36,213 nucleotides of DNA. It comes from a virus. Every line of letters starts with the position of its first letter. The stretch's first letter is position 1. Location of the stretch: the IMG/VR virus record IMGVR_UViG_3300043446_000736, positions 1 to 36,213 of that record, one strand, 5' to 3'. This document shows positions 1-6,998 of the stretch, one piece after another. The translations under genes were made by a program, and so were the position numbers. The notes below the pieces were generated by a model. It searched no databases. It saw nothing but the letters and a program-made list of their open reading frames with translations, and was not told where the DNA came from.

Positions 1-13
1 CGCTTGGACGACC
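1..13. repeat. 13-bp terminal direct repeat (left copy), candidate cos overhang
   Basis: The 13 bases CGCTTGGACGACC at the left end are repeated exactly at 36201-36213. Filling in a 5'-protruding cohesive end of 13 nt would leave exactly such a short terminal redundancy. The position, outside the terminase genes of a lambda-like late operon, suits a cos site. An assembler overlap could look the same. Confidence 0.6.
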
Positions 14-36
14 CGCGGCTAACACCTCCGGAAGGA

Positions 37-54
37 CCCTGCAAGACCGCAGGG
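37..54 (-). other. Stem-loop just past the gpZ-like stop, next to the genome junction
   Basis: CCCTGC (37-42) pairs with GCAGGG (49-54) around a 6-nt loop, just downstream (minus strand) of the stop of the 59-727 gene. There is no T-tract on the minus strand, so it is not a classic intrinsic terminator. It may be a 3' stability hairpin or part of the packaging site. Confidence 0.35.
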
Positions 55-58
55 GGGG

Positions 59-727
59 TCACCTAGCCGATGCCACCGCCTTCTCCAAGCTGCTGCGCAG
101 GTAATCACCGAAGCGGCGGTCGATCACCTTCTGCCCGATCTCTGCCATGGGGAACATCTTGCCGTAGCGCGCACGAGGCACGGCGATGAACAGCGGACGC
201 AGTTTTCCGCGCGCTGTCCGTTGGTACACACCAGGAGGCCTCCCAGAGCCGTCTGGACGCCCCAGGAAGACGCTGTTCTTGCCCTTGCTGGCTATCTGGC
301 TCTCGATGCGCTTCAGAGTGGCCATGGAGACGTTCCCAGCGGCCGTCAGGTTGATGGCTGCAGGTACCAGCACCGAGCCCTTCGGCATCGTCGCCTCAGC
401 CTTGGCGAGATAGCGCCGCTCGACCGGCTTCTGACCACGGTCACCACCGCTGATCAGCGTGCGCAGATAACGGGCGCGGCGACGCTCGGCGTACACCTGC
501 GCCTCGAGGTTGCGCTTGCTGGACCTGTTGACCAAGAACGCGCGCTGGGTGAAGGCCACCGGGTTCTTGAAGTACTGGCGGGTGGCGCCGTTCATCGCCT
601 CCCGCATGTCGAACGCCGTGCGGTTCAGCGCTTGGCTGATCGCGAACGGAAGCTGCTTGGTCATGGTGTCGGTCCACCGGATGGCGGTGGGTAGCTCCGA
701 CTTGATGTCCAGGCGGATGGTGGCCAT
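59..727 (-). CDS. Lambda gpZ-like minor tail / tail completion protein
   Basis: This 222-residue, basic, soluble protein has no signal or membrane segment. The N-terminal pattern (QLPFA..QALNRTA around residues 25-38), the following NPVAFTQRA segment, the GRP..RPPGVYQR stretch in the C-terminal third and the final RRF...L..A helix match a phage virion family generally likened to lambda gpZ, which completes the tail end before head joining. Lambda Z is slightly shorter (about 190 residues). In lambda-like viruses Z normally lies between FII and U. Here it stands alone upstream of the terminase block, across the window junction. It starts with ATG at 727; no strong Shine-Dalgarno precedes it. 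The family call is from motif memory; a coding gene is near certain. Confidence 0.6.
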   Translation of the reverse strand: MATIRLDIKSELPTAIRWTDTMTKQLPFAISQALNRTAFDMREAMNGATRQYFKNPVAFTQRAFLVNRSSKRNLEAQVYAERRRARYLRTLISGGDRGQKPVERRYLAKAEATMPKGSVLVPAAINLTAAGNVSMATLKRIESQIASKGKNSVFLGRPDGSGRPPGVYQRTARGKLRPLFIAVPRARYGKMFPMAEIGQKVIDRRFGDYLRSSLEKAVASAR

Positions 728-757
728 GCCCCAAGGGTAGGGCGTCAGACCCGGTGC

Positions 758-775
758 CCAACCTGACCAACCTCA
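758..775. repeat. Tandem 9-bp repeat CCAACCT(G/C)A
   Basis: Two adjacent 9-bp units, CCAACCTGA (758-766) and CCAACCTCA (767-775), sit between the gpZ-like gene and the hairpin at 788-809. The AACCT core recurs in opposite orientation at 837-860 and around the end of the primase gene. Confidence 0.45.
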
Positions 776-787
776 GCTCTTCCGCAA

Positions 788-809
788 AAGGGGGTAAATA
801 GCCCCCCTT
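788..809 (-). terminator. Probable intrinsic terminator (minus-strand direction)
   Basis: AAGGGGG (788-794) and CCCCCTT (803-809) form a 7-bp stem with an 8-nt loop. On the minus strand the stem is followed at once by T residues (CCCCCTTTT). It lies about 80 nt past the stop of the primase-helicase gene and about 60 nt before the gpZ-like start, so it would separate replication from late transcription or act as an attenuator. Confidence 0.6.
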
Positions 810-814
810 ACTCC

Positions 815-860
815 TTATTAAATATACTCTATTACTAAGGTTAGGAGGTTAGGAGGTTAG
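815..860. promoter_or_regulatory. AT-rich tract with three 8-bp direct repeats: candidate origin or late promoter
   Basis: Three tandem 8-bp units, AAGGTTAG (837-844), GAGGTTAG (845-852) and GAGGTTAG (853-860), abut a run of about 24 nearly GC-free bases (815-838) in a GC-rich genome. Repeats beside an easily melted tract next to the primase gene are typical of replication origins. Alternatively, read on the minus strand, a TATATT hexamer (821-826) could be a -10 box, with the repeats covering the -35 area as activator sites and the 788-809 hairpin just downstream as a conditional terminator. The sequence alone does not decide between these. Confidence 0.5.
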
Positions 861-885
861 TAGAGGGACTGCAGCACAGCGGATC

Positions 886-2949
886 TCAGCTCCCAACCAT
901 TTTGTGCGAGGTTGGGAGTTTGTACACCCAACGCCGCTTACCCCCTGAACAGTCCCGATACTTGTCGCAACCGAGATCCTTGAGAATGGATGCGACCTGC
1001 ATTTGATCGCCCTTCGTTTGACGCTCGAGCGGCTTCTGAATTGCGTTGGTTAGCACCTCCTCCGTGGTGATCGGATCGATGCTGATGCGACGTGCGAGGT
1101 ACTCCTGCACGGCCGAGTGCCATGGGTTTGAGACCAGGTAAGACTCGTTTTCAGACTCGACCTGTGCTTCCAGCTCATATGGCAGATGATTGGCCTCGCC
1201 ATTGCGGTAAGCGGCTACGGCTGCCGACCAAATCGCATCACGCTCAAGCAGCAGGCCATCAACGGCGATGTGGGGTGTAGCAGCGACAGGGATGACCCAG
1301 AAGCGACGGTTGCCGGTGTCATCCACCAAGAAGCCGCTGTCGCGGTTGGTGGAGCCGACGATGATGCAGCGCCTAGGGAAGTCCTCCGTGGCCTTGCCAT
1401 AGGGGACACGGAAGGTATCGGTCTGTTGCGACAGGAACGCCTTGACCTGGCCTGCGTGGCGCCGTCCCGTGAGATGGTCCAGCTCTGCCCACTCCATCAA
1501 CCAACACCGATGGAGCACCATCAGGTCGTCCTTGCTGGATACATCGCGCAAAGCATCGGAGAAAAAGGCACCGCCGAGGTTGCGCCAGAAGGTGGACTTG
1601 CCGCAGCCTTGTGGTCCCATGAGCACGCAGGCCGAGTCGTGCTTGCTGCCGGGCTCATAGATGCGACGCACCGCTGCGATGAGCGTGGCGCGCAGCATGG
1701 CGTCATAGAGGGTGCCGGGTTGATCGGCTGGGCGGATGTAAGCAGTAGCTAGGTGATCAATGGAGACAGGTGGGACTTCTTCTGAGACTCGATCGAGGTA
1801 TTCACGAACGGGGTCGAAGCGGTTGGCCTGGGCGACGTAGACGATTGCATCAGCAGCCAGCTCCTTGGAAACCTTGATTCCCATCTGCGCGAACTGAAGG
1901 TAGTAGTGCTCCAGGCTTTGAATGGGCTTGGCATCTAGCTCAATGTTCTGGGTGTAGATGTTGAAGCGCAGGCGATCGCCGAGCTGCTGGCGGATCAGGG
2001 TGAGCAGCTCATCGGTTTCGAGCTTGATGGCCTTGCCACCACCAGCAGCTTCGATTGCTGCTGCTTTGGGGTTGGCATCACCAAGGGCAGCCTTGAGGGC
2101 ATTGACTGCCACTTGGCGTGGGGAGATGCCACCAGCGAGGTGGTAGAGGGTGCCGAGGCCAACGCCGCCGGAGTCTGACTTGAAGGTTGACCACTTGTGC
2201 TCGCACTCACCGGCCTTGAATTTGCCGGAGCCAGCAGACCACTGGATCCAGTCAGCGAGGAGCGCATCATTGCCGACGCTATGGAGTGCCATGCCGACCT
2301 TGATCCACTCGTCGTAGTCATCTGCAAGGCTGGATGGGATGTTGCTGAGGTAGGCGCGAGCTTGCTCAGCGTCTTCTGAGGGGTTGGGGATATGGATCAG
2401 CGGGGGGATGTCTGGGCCGCGCATCATCTGCTGCAACAGCACGGATGGCGCCTCTGCGATCGGCAGATCGCCGGGGGCGCGGCCATTCAGCCAGCGGTAG
2501 GAGCCAGTGATGGGGTGCTTGCCGAGCACAACGGATTGGCAGCCGGTCCAGCGCAGCTCGAGCTGCTCGCCCTTGATTGAGCTGCGGAGTTTGGTGGTCT
2601 TGATCTGATCCCAGAATCCCTGCGGCACCTGGTAAATGATCTGCAGGCGGCCATCGCGGCCGGAGGTGACTGCCCAGGATTTCGGCAGATCGCGCAGTGA
2701 GGTACCGAAGGACTCGAGCACCTCCGAGGCACCGAGGCCATCGTGATCAACGAACAGCAGACCACCGGAGGGTGGTCCGGCGAGAACGCCAACGGCTACG
2801 GCACGGCCGGCGTGCAGTTCAGCTTCGAGTTGGCGCTTGCTGAGGGGATTCTTCTGCCACTCGGGTTGATAGGGTCGTTTGTCGTTACCGACTGCGACAA
2901 GTGCCCAGGAATCGGGGATGTCTGCGAGTTGATCGATGATGGCGGCCAC
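886..2949 (-). CDS. VapE-family primase-polymerase/helicase replication protein
   Basis: This 687-residue multidomain replication protein combines primer synthesis with DNA unwinding. Residues 1-170 look like a bifunctional primase/polymerase domain (VDHD at 67-70; KHPITGSYRW around 144-153). Residues 195-272 resemble a PriCT-2 linker (AYLSNIP, EWIKVGMALH, CEHKWSTF). Residues 375-600 are a VapE / superfamily 3-like ATPase: Walker A GPQGCGKS at 445-452, an acidic Walker B (LMEWAEL, 484-490), the sensor VGSTNRD (531-537) and the arginine motif GNRRFW (546-551). The start is GTG at 2949 with no good Shine-Dalgarno; the next gene upstream ends about 55 nt away. Together with the helicase and VRR-NUC genes it forms a leftward replication cluster. 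The family is clear; the polymerase activity is inferred. Confidence 0.93.
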   Translation of the reverse strand: MAAIIDQLADIPDSWALVAVGNDKRPYQPEWQKNPLSKRQLEAELHAGRAVAVGVLAGPPSGGLLFVDHDGLGASEVLESFGTSLRDLPKSWAVTSGRDGRLQIIYQVPQGFWDQIKTTKLRSSIKGEQLELRWTGCQSVVLGKHPITGSYRWLNGRAPGDLPIAEAPSVLLQQMMRGPDIPPLIHIPNPSEDAEQARAYLSNIPSSLADDYDEWIKVGMALHSVGNDALLADWIQWSAGSGKFKAGECEHKWSTFKSDSGGVGLGTLYHLAGGISPRQVAVNALKAALGDANPKAAAIEAAGGGKAIKLETDELLTLIRQQLGDRLRFNIYTQNIELDAKPIQSLEHYYLQFAQMGIKVSKELAADAIVYVAQANRFDPVREYLDRVSEEVPPVSIDHLATAYIRPADQPGTLYDAMLRATLIAAVRRIYEPGSKHDSACVLMGPQGCGKSTFWRNLGGAFFSDALRDVSSKDDLMVLHRCWLMEWAELDHLTGRRHAGQVKAFLSQQTDTFRVPYGKATEDFPRRCIIVGSTNRDSGFLVDDTGNRRFWVIPVAATPHIAVDGLLLERDAIWSAAVAAYRNGEANHLPYELEAQVESENESYLVSNPWHSAVQEYLARRISIDPITTEEVLTNAIQKPLERQTKGDQMQVASILKDLGCDKYRDCSGGKRRWVYKLPTSHKMVGS
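890..918 (-). other. 9-bp inverted repeat at the 3' end of the primase gene
   Basis: CTCCCAACC (890-898) pairs perfectly with GGTTGGGAG (910-918) around an 11-nt loop, overlapping the last codons of the primase-helicase gene. There is no T-tract. The same GAGGTTGGGA 10-mer recurs just upstream of that gene (2993-3002), so a binding site is as likely as an RNA hairpin. Confidence 0.4.
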
Positions 2950-2990
2950 GTCGGCTCTGCGCGATAGCCGTCAGAGTGTGGCCTAAGGAT

Positions 2991-3003
2991 GGGAGGTTGG
3001 GAA
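2991..3003. promoter_or_regulatory. GAGGTTGGGA box upstream of the primase gene
   Basis: GGGAGGTTGGGAAG occupies the 55-nt gap before the primase start. The 10-mer GAGGTTGGGA (2993-3002) is identical to 908-917 at the other end of the same gene. It may be a regulator or replication-protein site; two copies alone could be chance. Confidence 0.25.
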
Positions 3004-3004
3004 G

Positions 3005-3355
3005 CTATCCCAAGATTTCATTCGCGTCCCGGACTGAACGGGCCACACCAGCGATGCCACCAGCATTATGGACAGCACCTAGCCAGGCCTGCTGGGCAGG
3101 GGTGAGGCGGCCTGATGGCGTCTTGATCTCAAGGCTGGTGAACACAGCTACCCGTTGGCCGACCATCTCGGGAGTGATGACTACCGAGCGCCAGCCGATG
3201 AGATCAGCGGATCCGCGGGCGAGGCCGAACTGAACGGGGCGGCCAGTGCGTGGATCTGGGAGCTGACCGACCTGATTACGGAACAGACGGAGATCAGGGC
3301 GGGTGCCAAGTGCGAGGCGGATGCGCTGCTGGATGTCGGTCTCAGCGTTGGCCAC
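3005..3355 (-). CDS. VRR-NUC domain nuclease
   Basis: This 116-residue stand-alone VRR-NUC protein belongs to the PD-(D/E)xK fold. Visible motifs are the N-terminal acidic residue in the ETDIQQRIR helix, RNQVG, GSADLIG (the catalytic Asp), and LEIKTPSG (the E-x-K pair), followed by the basic LTPAQQAWL helix. Such small nucleases are common in phage replication modules, usually beside an SF2 helicase, and are thought to process branched or flap DNA. The start is GTG at 3355, overlapping the helicase 3' end by 14 nt, so translation is probably coupled. Confidence 0.9.
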   Translation of the reverse strand: MANAETDIQQRIRLALGTRPDLRLFRNQVGQLPDPRTGRPVQFGLARGSADLIGWRSVVITPEMVGQRVAVFTSLEIKTPSGRLTPAQQAWLGAVHNAGGIAGVARSVRDANEILG

Positions 3356-4694
3356 GCGCCTGATGGATCCGGTATGCCCAGCCGGGACTGTAACCGCGCT
3401 CCTTGGCGAGAGCTAGGAGCTGCTCGAGGGTGCGTGCGGCACCCTGGGCGCGCCGTGCGATGCGCATCTCGGAGCGGCGGAGTTCCTGCAGCTCACCTGC
3501 TAGTTGGCGGATGACGCGCGACTTGATCGGTGCGCATTGTGCGCCGCAGCATGGGCAGATCGGCGCCGGCTTGAAGGCGGCGTAGCACTCCGGGCATGTG
3601 CGGACTGATGGCGCTTTGGCGGTTGCGGTACGTCGGATGCCATCGGCCAATGTCCAGTCGTGGGGATCATCCGGAAAGCCATGGCGGGAGACGTTGCCAA
3701 CGTGATCGAGGATTGTGGCGGCCTGCTTGCCCGGCGCTGGGCGAAGGACACGGCCGACCTGCTGCAGGTAAAGGCTGAGCGACTTGGTGGGGCGGAGCAG
3801 AATGGCGCAGCTTGCAGCCGGCACATCGAAGCCCTCGGAGACCACATCAACGGTCACCAAGATCTGCACCAAGCCGGCACCAAAATCTGCAACGACCTGA
3901 TCGCGGTCGGTAGTGGTGCCAAGGAGTAGTACCGCTCGGATGCCGGCGGCCAGAAACGCAGCGCAAACGGATTCGGCGTGGGCGACATTGCAGCAGAAGG
4001 CGATGGCCTGCTGGCCTGCTGCCAGGCGCTGGTAGTGGCTGATGGCATCGCCTGTGACGGATGGTCGATCCATGGCTGCAGCGGCCTGATCGTTGGCGTA
4101 GTCACCAGCTCGGGTGCGGATGGCGGACAGATCGGCCACCTGCGGCGGCGCGTAGATCCGCGCGGGTGTCAGAAACTTGCAATCGATCAGCTCGGCGACC
4201 GATGGACCGATGACGAGGTGATCGAAGGTGGCACCAAGGCCGCGGCCGTCCAATCTGCAAGGGGTCGCACTGACCCCCAAGCGATAGGCATCAGGCCAGT
4301 GCTCGAGGATCTTGCTCCACGAGCCTGCGGCGGCGTGATGGGCTTCATCGATGATGATCAGATCCGGCTGCCAGTCGATTCGAGGTAGGCGGCGGATCAG
4401 CGTCTGGACCGAGGCGACTTGGACAGGATGGCTGGACAGGTTGAAGCCAGCGGCGATGATGCCGTGCTCGACACCTGCCCATGTGAGCTTGGCTGATGCC
4501 TGATGGATCAGCTCACGGCGATGGACGAGGATCAGCACACGGCGGCCGCGGCCTGCTGATGCGTGGGTGATGGCGGCGAAGACGATGGTCTTGCCGCCGC
4601 CGGTTGGTAGGCATAGCAGCGGTGCGCGGTAGCCGTAGCGGTAAGCAGTGCGCAGATCATCGATGGCTCGCTGCTGGTAGGTGCGGAGCTGCAT
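3342..4694 (-). CDS. Superfamily 2 DEAD/DEAH-box helicase (SSL2/RecQ-like)
   Basis: This 450-residue protein has full SF2 helicase motifs: a Q-like TYQQRAI at the N-terminus, Walker A PTGGGKT (30-36), DEAHH (116-120), SATP (142-145), and a QQVGRVLRP motif VI near residue 325. A C-terminal zinc ribbon (CPEC ... CPCCGAQC, about 375-400) is followed by a basic helical tail. It is the first gene of the leftward replication cluster and translationally overlaps the VRR-NUC nuclease. This helicase-nuclease pair is a common phage module and probably remodels replication or recombination intermediates. It starts with ATG at 4694, back to back with the exonuclease gene on the other strand. Confidence 0.93.
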   Translation of the reverse strand: MQLRTYQQRAIDDLRTAYRYGYRAPLLCLPTGGGKTIVFAAITHASAGRGRRVLILVHRRELIHQASAKLTWAGVEHGIIAAGFNLSSHPVQVASVQTLIRRLPRIDWQPDLIIIDEAHHAAAGSWSKILEHWPDAYRLGVSATPCRLDGRGLGATFDHLVIGPSVAELIDCKFLTPARIYAPPQVADLSAIRTRAGDYANDQAAAAMDRPSVTGDAISHYQRLAAGQQAIAFCCNVAHAESVCAAFLAAGIRAVLLLGTTTDRDQVVADFGAGLVQILVTVDVVSEGFDVPAASCAILLRPTKSLSLYLQQVGRVLRPAPGKQAATILDHVGNVSRHGFPDDPHDWTLADGIRRTATAKAPSVRTCPECYAAFKPAPICPCCGAQCAPIKSRVIRQLAGELQELRRSEMRIARRAQGAARTLEQLLALAKERGYSPGWAYRIHQARGQR

Positions 4695-4747
4695 GAGGTT
4701 GCATCTAATGGCAACAGGCTATAGGGTGCCGCAAGTCGCCACAACCT
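4695..4747. promoter_or_regulatory. Divergent promoter region between replication and recombination operons
   Basis: These 53 bp separate the helicase (minus) and exonuclease (plus) starts. On the plus strand TTGCAT (4699-4704) and TATAGG (4720-4725) resemble -35/-10 hexamers with a short 15-nt spacer. On the minus strand TTGCGG and CATTAG with an 18-nt spacer are possible. A small inverted repeat GTTGC/GCAAC and flanking AGGTTG/CAACCT copies could bind a regulator. Neither gene has a clear Shine-Dalgarno. Confidence 0.4.
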
Positions 4748-5584
4748 ATGGAGAACGCCGACTACCACGCACATCCTGCGATCTCAAAGTCGCATCTGGA
4801 TCTCATCGCGCGCAGCCCAATGCACTACTGGGCGCGCTACCTCGACCCGAAGCGGGTTGCACCTGAGCCAACGGCGGCCATGCTGCTTGGCTCCGCGCTG
4901 CACACCCATGTGCTCGAGCTGGACAAGTGGGATTGCGACTATGCGGTTGCACCTGATGGCATCGATCGCCGCACCAAGGCCGGCAAGGAAGCATGGGCAG
5001 CGTTTGAGGCCGAGTCTGCTGATCGCACGGTGCTCAGCCGCAGTGATGCTGATTTGGTCATGCACATGGGGCGCTCGATCCTGACGCACCCTGCTGCAGC
5101 AGTGTTGCTGGGCATGGATGGTGAGGCTGAGACCACCCACATGTGGACTGATGCCACCACCGGCTTGCAGTGCAAGTGCCGACCGGACTGGATCAGTGCA
5201 GACGGCGGCATCTTGGTGGATCTCAAGACCACCGAGGACGCCAGTCCGCACGAGTTTCAGCGGAGCATCGCCAAGTGGCGGTATCACGTCCAAGCCGGCT
5301 GGTACATGGCAGGCATTGAGACTGCCTACGGCAAGCGGCCGTCAGGGTTCATCTTCATTGCAGTTGAGAAGAAGCCACCGTTCGCGGTTGGTGTTTATGC
5401 CGCTGATGAGGAGATGATCAACCGCGGCTATGAGATCGCGATGCGCGATCTGCAAAAGCTGGCCGAGTGCAAGGCCGCTAATCAATGGCCTGCGTATAGC
5501 CATCGCATTGAACCGATCAGCTTGCCGGCATGGATGACCGGGAAGGCTGATGCACCCACACCTGATCAGATTGAGGGATTTTGA
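4748..5584 (+). CDS. RecE-like PD-(D/E)xK exonuclease (exodeoxyribonuclease VIII family)
   Basis: This 278-residue protein starts with the signature of phage RecE C-terminal nuclease domains: ISKSHLDLIARSPMHYW, then a GSALHTHVLE segment. The catalytic core is visible as the CRPDWI acidic residue, GILVDLKTT (D-x-K) and the HVQAGWYMAG helix. The enzyme would resect double-stranded ends 5' to 3', leaving a 3' strand for the annealing protein encoded next; that gene overlaps by 1 nt (TGATG). It is the first gene of the rightward early operon, with the ATG at 4748 very close to the presumed transcription start. Confidence 0.9.
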   Translation: MENADYHAHPAISKSHLDLIARSPMHYWARYLDPKRVAPEPTAAMLLGSALHTHVLELDKWDCDYAVAPDGIDRRTKAGKEAWAAFEAESADRTVLSRSDADLVMHMGRSILTHPAAAVLLGMDGEAETTHMWTDATTGLQCKCRPDWISADGGILVDLKTTEDASPHEFQRSIAKWRYHVQAGWYMAGIETAYGKRPSGFIFIAVEKKPPFAVGVYAADEEMINRGYEIAMRDLQKLAECKAANQWPAYSHRIEPISLPAWMTGKADAPTPDQIEGF

Positions 5585-6237
5585 TGACCGAATCAACAGC
5601 ACTCACCACCACCCAGCCAGCGGGCTCGGTGTTTAGCGGCATCCAAGCGTTCGAGGACGCCCAGCGGATCGCCAAGGCCTTGGCCAGCAGCACGCTGATC
5701 CCGCCGCAGTTTCAAGGGCAGCAGGGATTTGCCAACTGCTTGGTGGCACTCGAGATCGCCAACCGGATGGGCATCAGTCCGTTCTTGGCGATGCAGCACC
5801 TGCATGTGATCCACGGCCGCCCGAGCTGGTCGAGCAGCTTCATCATTGCGATGGTGAACGGCTGCGGCCGGTTTTCGCCGCTGCGGTTTGAGCTGAGCGG
5901 CAGCGGTGACAGCCTAGCCTGCTATGCGGTCGCCACCGACTTGGCAAGCGAGCAGGAGCTGAAGGGACCGACCATCACGATGGCGATGGCGAAGAAGGAA
6001 GGCTGGGCGACCAAGAGCGGCAGCAAGTGGCAGACCATGCCGGAGCTGATGATCCGCTATCGCGCCGCTGCATTCTGGGGGCGCCTGTATGCCAGCGACA
6101 TGCTGCTGGGGATGCAGAGCCAGGAGGAGGTGCTGGACATCCAGCCGGTGAAGGTGACTGCAGCCGTGCAGGATCTGAACGCCACCATCGAGGAGCCTGC
6201 CCCTGCAGAGGAGCTTGAGTCCGATGAGCTGTTCTGA
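5584..6237 (+). CDS. RecT-like single-strand annealing protein
   Basis: This 217-residue protein follows the RecE-like exonuclease. It shows the conserved RecT/Bet-type layout: N-terminal AQRIAKALASSTLIP, GQQGFANCLVALEIANRMG, the ISPFLAMQHLHVIHGRP segment, MAKKEGW, and the basic-aromatic MIRYRAAAFWGRLY helix near residue 160. It would coat the resected 3' strand and anneal it to homologous DNA. The start is ATG at 5584, with GAGGG 5 nt upstream, giving a 1-nt overlap with the previous stop. The acidic C-terminus ends in DELF, similar to the next protein but one (GDLF) and reminiscent of SSB tails. Confidence 0.8.
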   Translation: MTESTALTTTQPAGSVFSGIQAFEDAQRIAKALASSTLIPPQFQGQQGFANCLVALEIANRMGISPFLAMQHLHVIHGRPSWSSSFIIAMVNGCGRFSPLRFELSGSGDSLACYAVATDLASEQELKGPTITMAMAKKEGWATKSGSKWQTMPELMIRYRAAAFWGRLYASDMLLGMQSQEEVLDIQPVKVTAAVQDLNATIEEPAPAEELESDELF

Positions 6238-6415
6238 GTACCTAACGGCTCCGCAGCTCGCCCAGCGGTGGGGGCTTCACCCTGACACGCTGATGCGCTG
6301 GCGTAAGGCCGGCAAGGGTCCGGCGTACTTCCGCACACCGGGCTTCGTGCTCTACCCCTTGGCCGTGGTGGAGCAATACGAACAGGCCAACACCATCATT
6401 CCCGAAGGATCATGA
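6224..6415 (+). CDS. Small helix-turn-helix DNA-binding protein (excisionase/MerR-like HTH)
   Basis: This 63-residue protein is essentially one winged-helix domain: EYLTAPQLAQRWGLHPDTL forms the HTH, followed by RWRKAGKGPAYFRTPGFVLYP with the beta wing, then a short helix. This HTH_17/excisionase-type domain binds DNA as an Xis-like architectural protein or a regulator. No integrase gene is visible, so a regulatory role in the early operon is more likely than excision. The ATG at 6224 lies 9 nt after AGAGGAG; an in-frame TTG at 6215 is less likely. It overlaps the RecT-like gene by 14 nt and the next gene by 4 nt (ATGA). Confidence 0.75.
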   Translation: MSCSEYLTAPQLAQRWGLHPDTLMRWRKAGKGPAYFRTPGFVLYPLAVVEQYEQANTIIPEGS

Positions 6416-6777
6416 CCTTTTCCGTAAACGGCGCTCTGTTTAAGCAGTCAGAAGTTGACTGGCAGAAGCGCATGGGCGACAAGTTCCAAGCCGGCAAGAA
6501 CTACCCCGAGTTCGATGGCGTGCTGAACGTGCCCGCTGACCAGGCGTATGCGCTGGCGCAGTATCTGATGAACGCTGATCCGCAAGGCGAGCGCAATGAG
6601 ATCCCGGTGCGCCTGAGCGGCTGGGCGAAGACCGCCAACAGCGGTGTGAAGTATCTCAGCGTGGTGGCTAAACCTGACTGGAAGACGCAACAGGCGATCG
6701 AGGCCAAGGGTGCAGCACAGACGCTGGCTGATGCCACCAATGGTGCGGTGGTGGATGTGAGCGGCGACCTGTTCTAG
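6412..6777 (+). CDS. Probable SSB-like / recombination accessory protein
   Basis: This 121-residue protein has a central beta-rich segment (EIPVRLSGWAKTANSG, KYLSVVAKP) that reads like the OB-fold strands of small phage single-strand binding proteins. The acidic C-terminal tail ends DVSGDLF, resembling the SSB tail that recruits partners. Its place right after exonuclease and annealing protein genes supports an ssDNA role, but the family was not recognised from a strict motif. ATG at 6412 has GAAGGA just upstream and overlaps the previous stop by 4 nt. Its TAG stop shares a CTAG palindrome with the stop of the opposing gene. Confidence 0.6.
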   Translation: MTFSVNGALFKQSEVDWQKRMGDKFQAGKNYPEFDGVLNVPADQAYALAQYLMNADPQGERNEIPVRLSGWAKTANSGVKYLSVVAKPDWKTQQAIEAKGAAQTLADATNGAVVDVSGDLF

Positions 6778-6959
6778 GAACCCATCAGCTCGCACTCGAG
6801 CCGGGCGATCTCGTTGACGGCCTGCTGCAGCAGTTGTTGCTGATAGCAGGCCTGCTTGAGGAGCGCCGCGGCCATGACACCCGCATCCGGGCTTGAGAGC
6901 AGGGTGCGGGCTTGTTTTTCGATCTCGAATTGTTGCTCTGGCGATAGCTGGACCGCCAT
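6774..6959 (-). CDS. Small NblA/Ycf18-like protein (tentative)
   Basis: This 61-residue, all-helical, soluble protein begins MAVQLSPEQQFEIEKQAR. The L(S/T)xEQxF opening and the two amphipathic helices resemble NblA (Ycf18), the cyanobacterial adaptor that triggers phycobilisome breakdown and is known in some freshwater cyanophages. The second helix (ALLKQACYQQQLLQQ) lacks the Tyr/Leu pattern of classical NblA, so this could be a different picocyanobacterial small protein. It is transcribed against the early operon. ATG at 6959 was chosen because longer upstream versions are low-complexity antisense. GGTGAG lies a few nt upstream. Confidence 0.6.
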   Translation of the reverse strand: MAVQLSPEQQFEIEKQARTLLSSPDAGVMAAALLKQACYQQQLLQQAVNEIARLECELMGS

Positions 6960-6974
6960 CCACTCACCGAAGTT

Positions 6975-6997
6975 CACTGTGCCATAGTGGTGGGGTA
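6975..6997. promoter_or_regulatory. Shared regulatory motif, site A
   Basis: These 23 bp, in the short divergent gap between the NblA-like gene and the zinc-ribbon gene, match 10812-10834 at 18 of 23 positions (CACTGTGCC...GG.GGGGTA). They contain a GTGCC...GGGGTA pair related to the palindrome at 7270-7288. It is probably an operator or part of a phage-specific promoter. Confidence 0.4.
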
Positions 6998-6998
6998 C

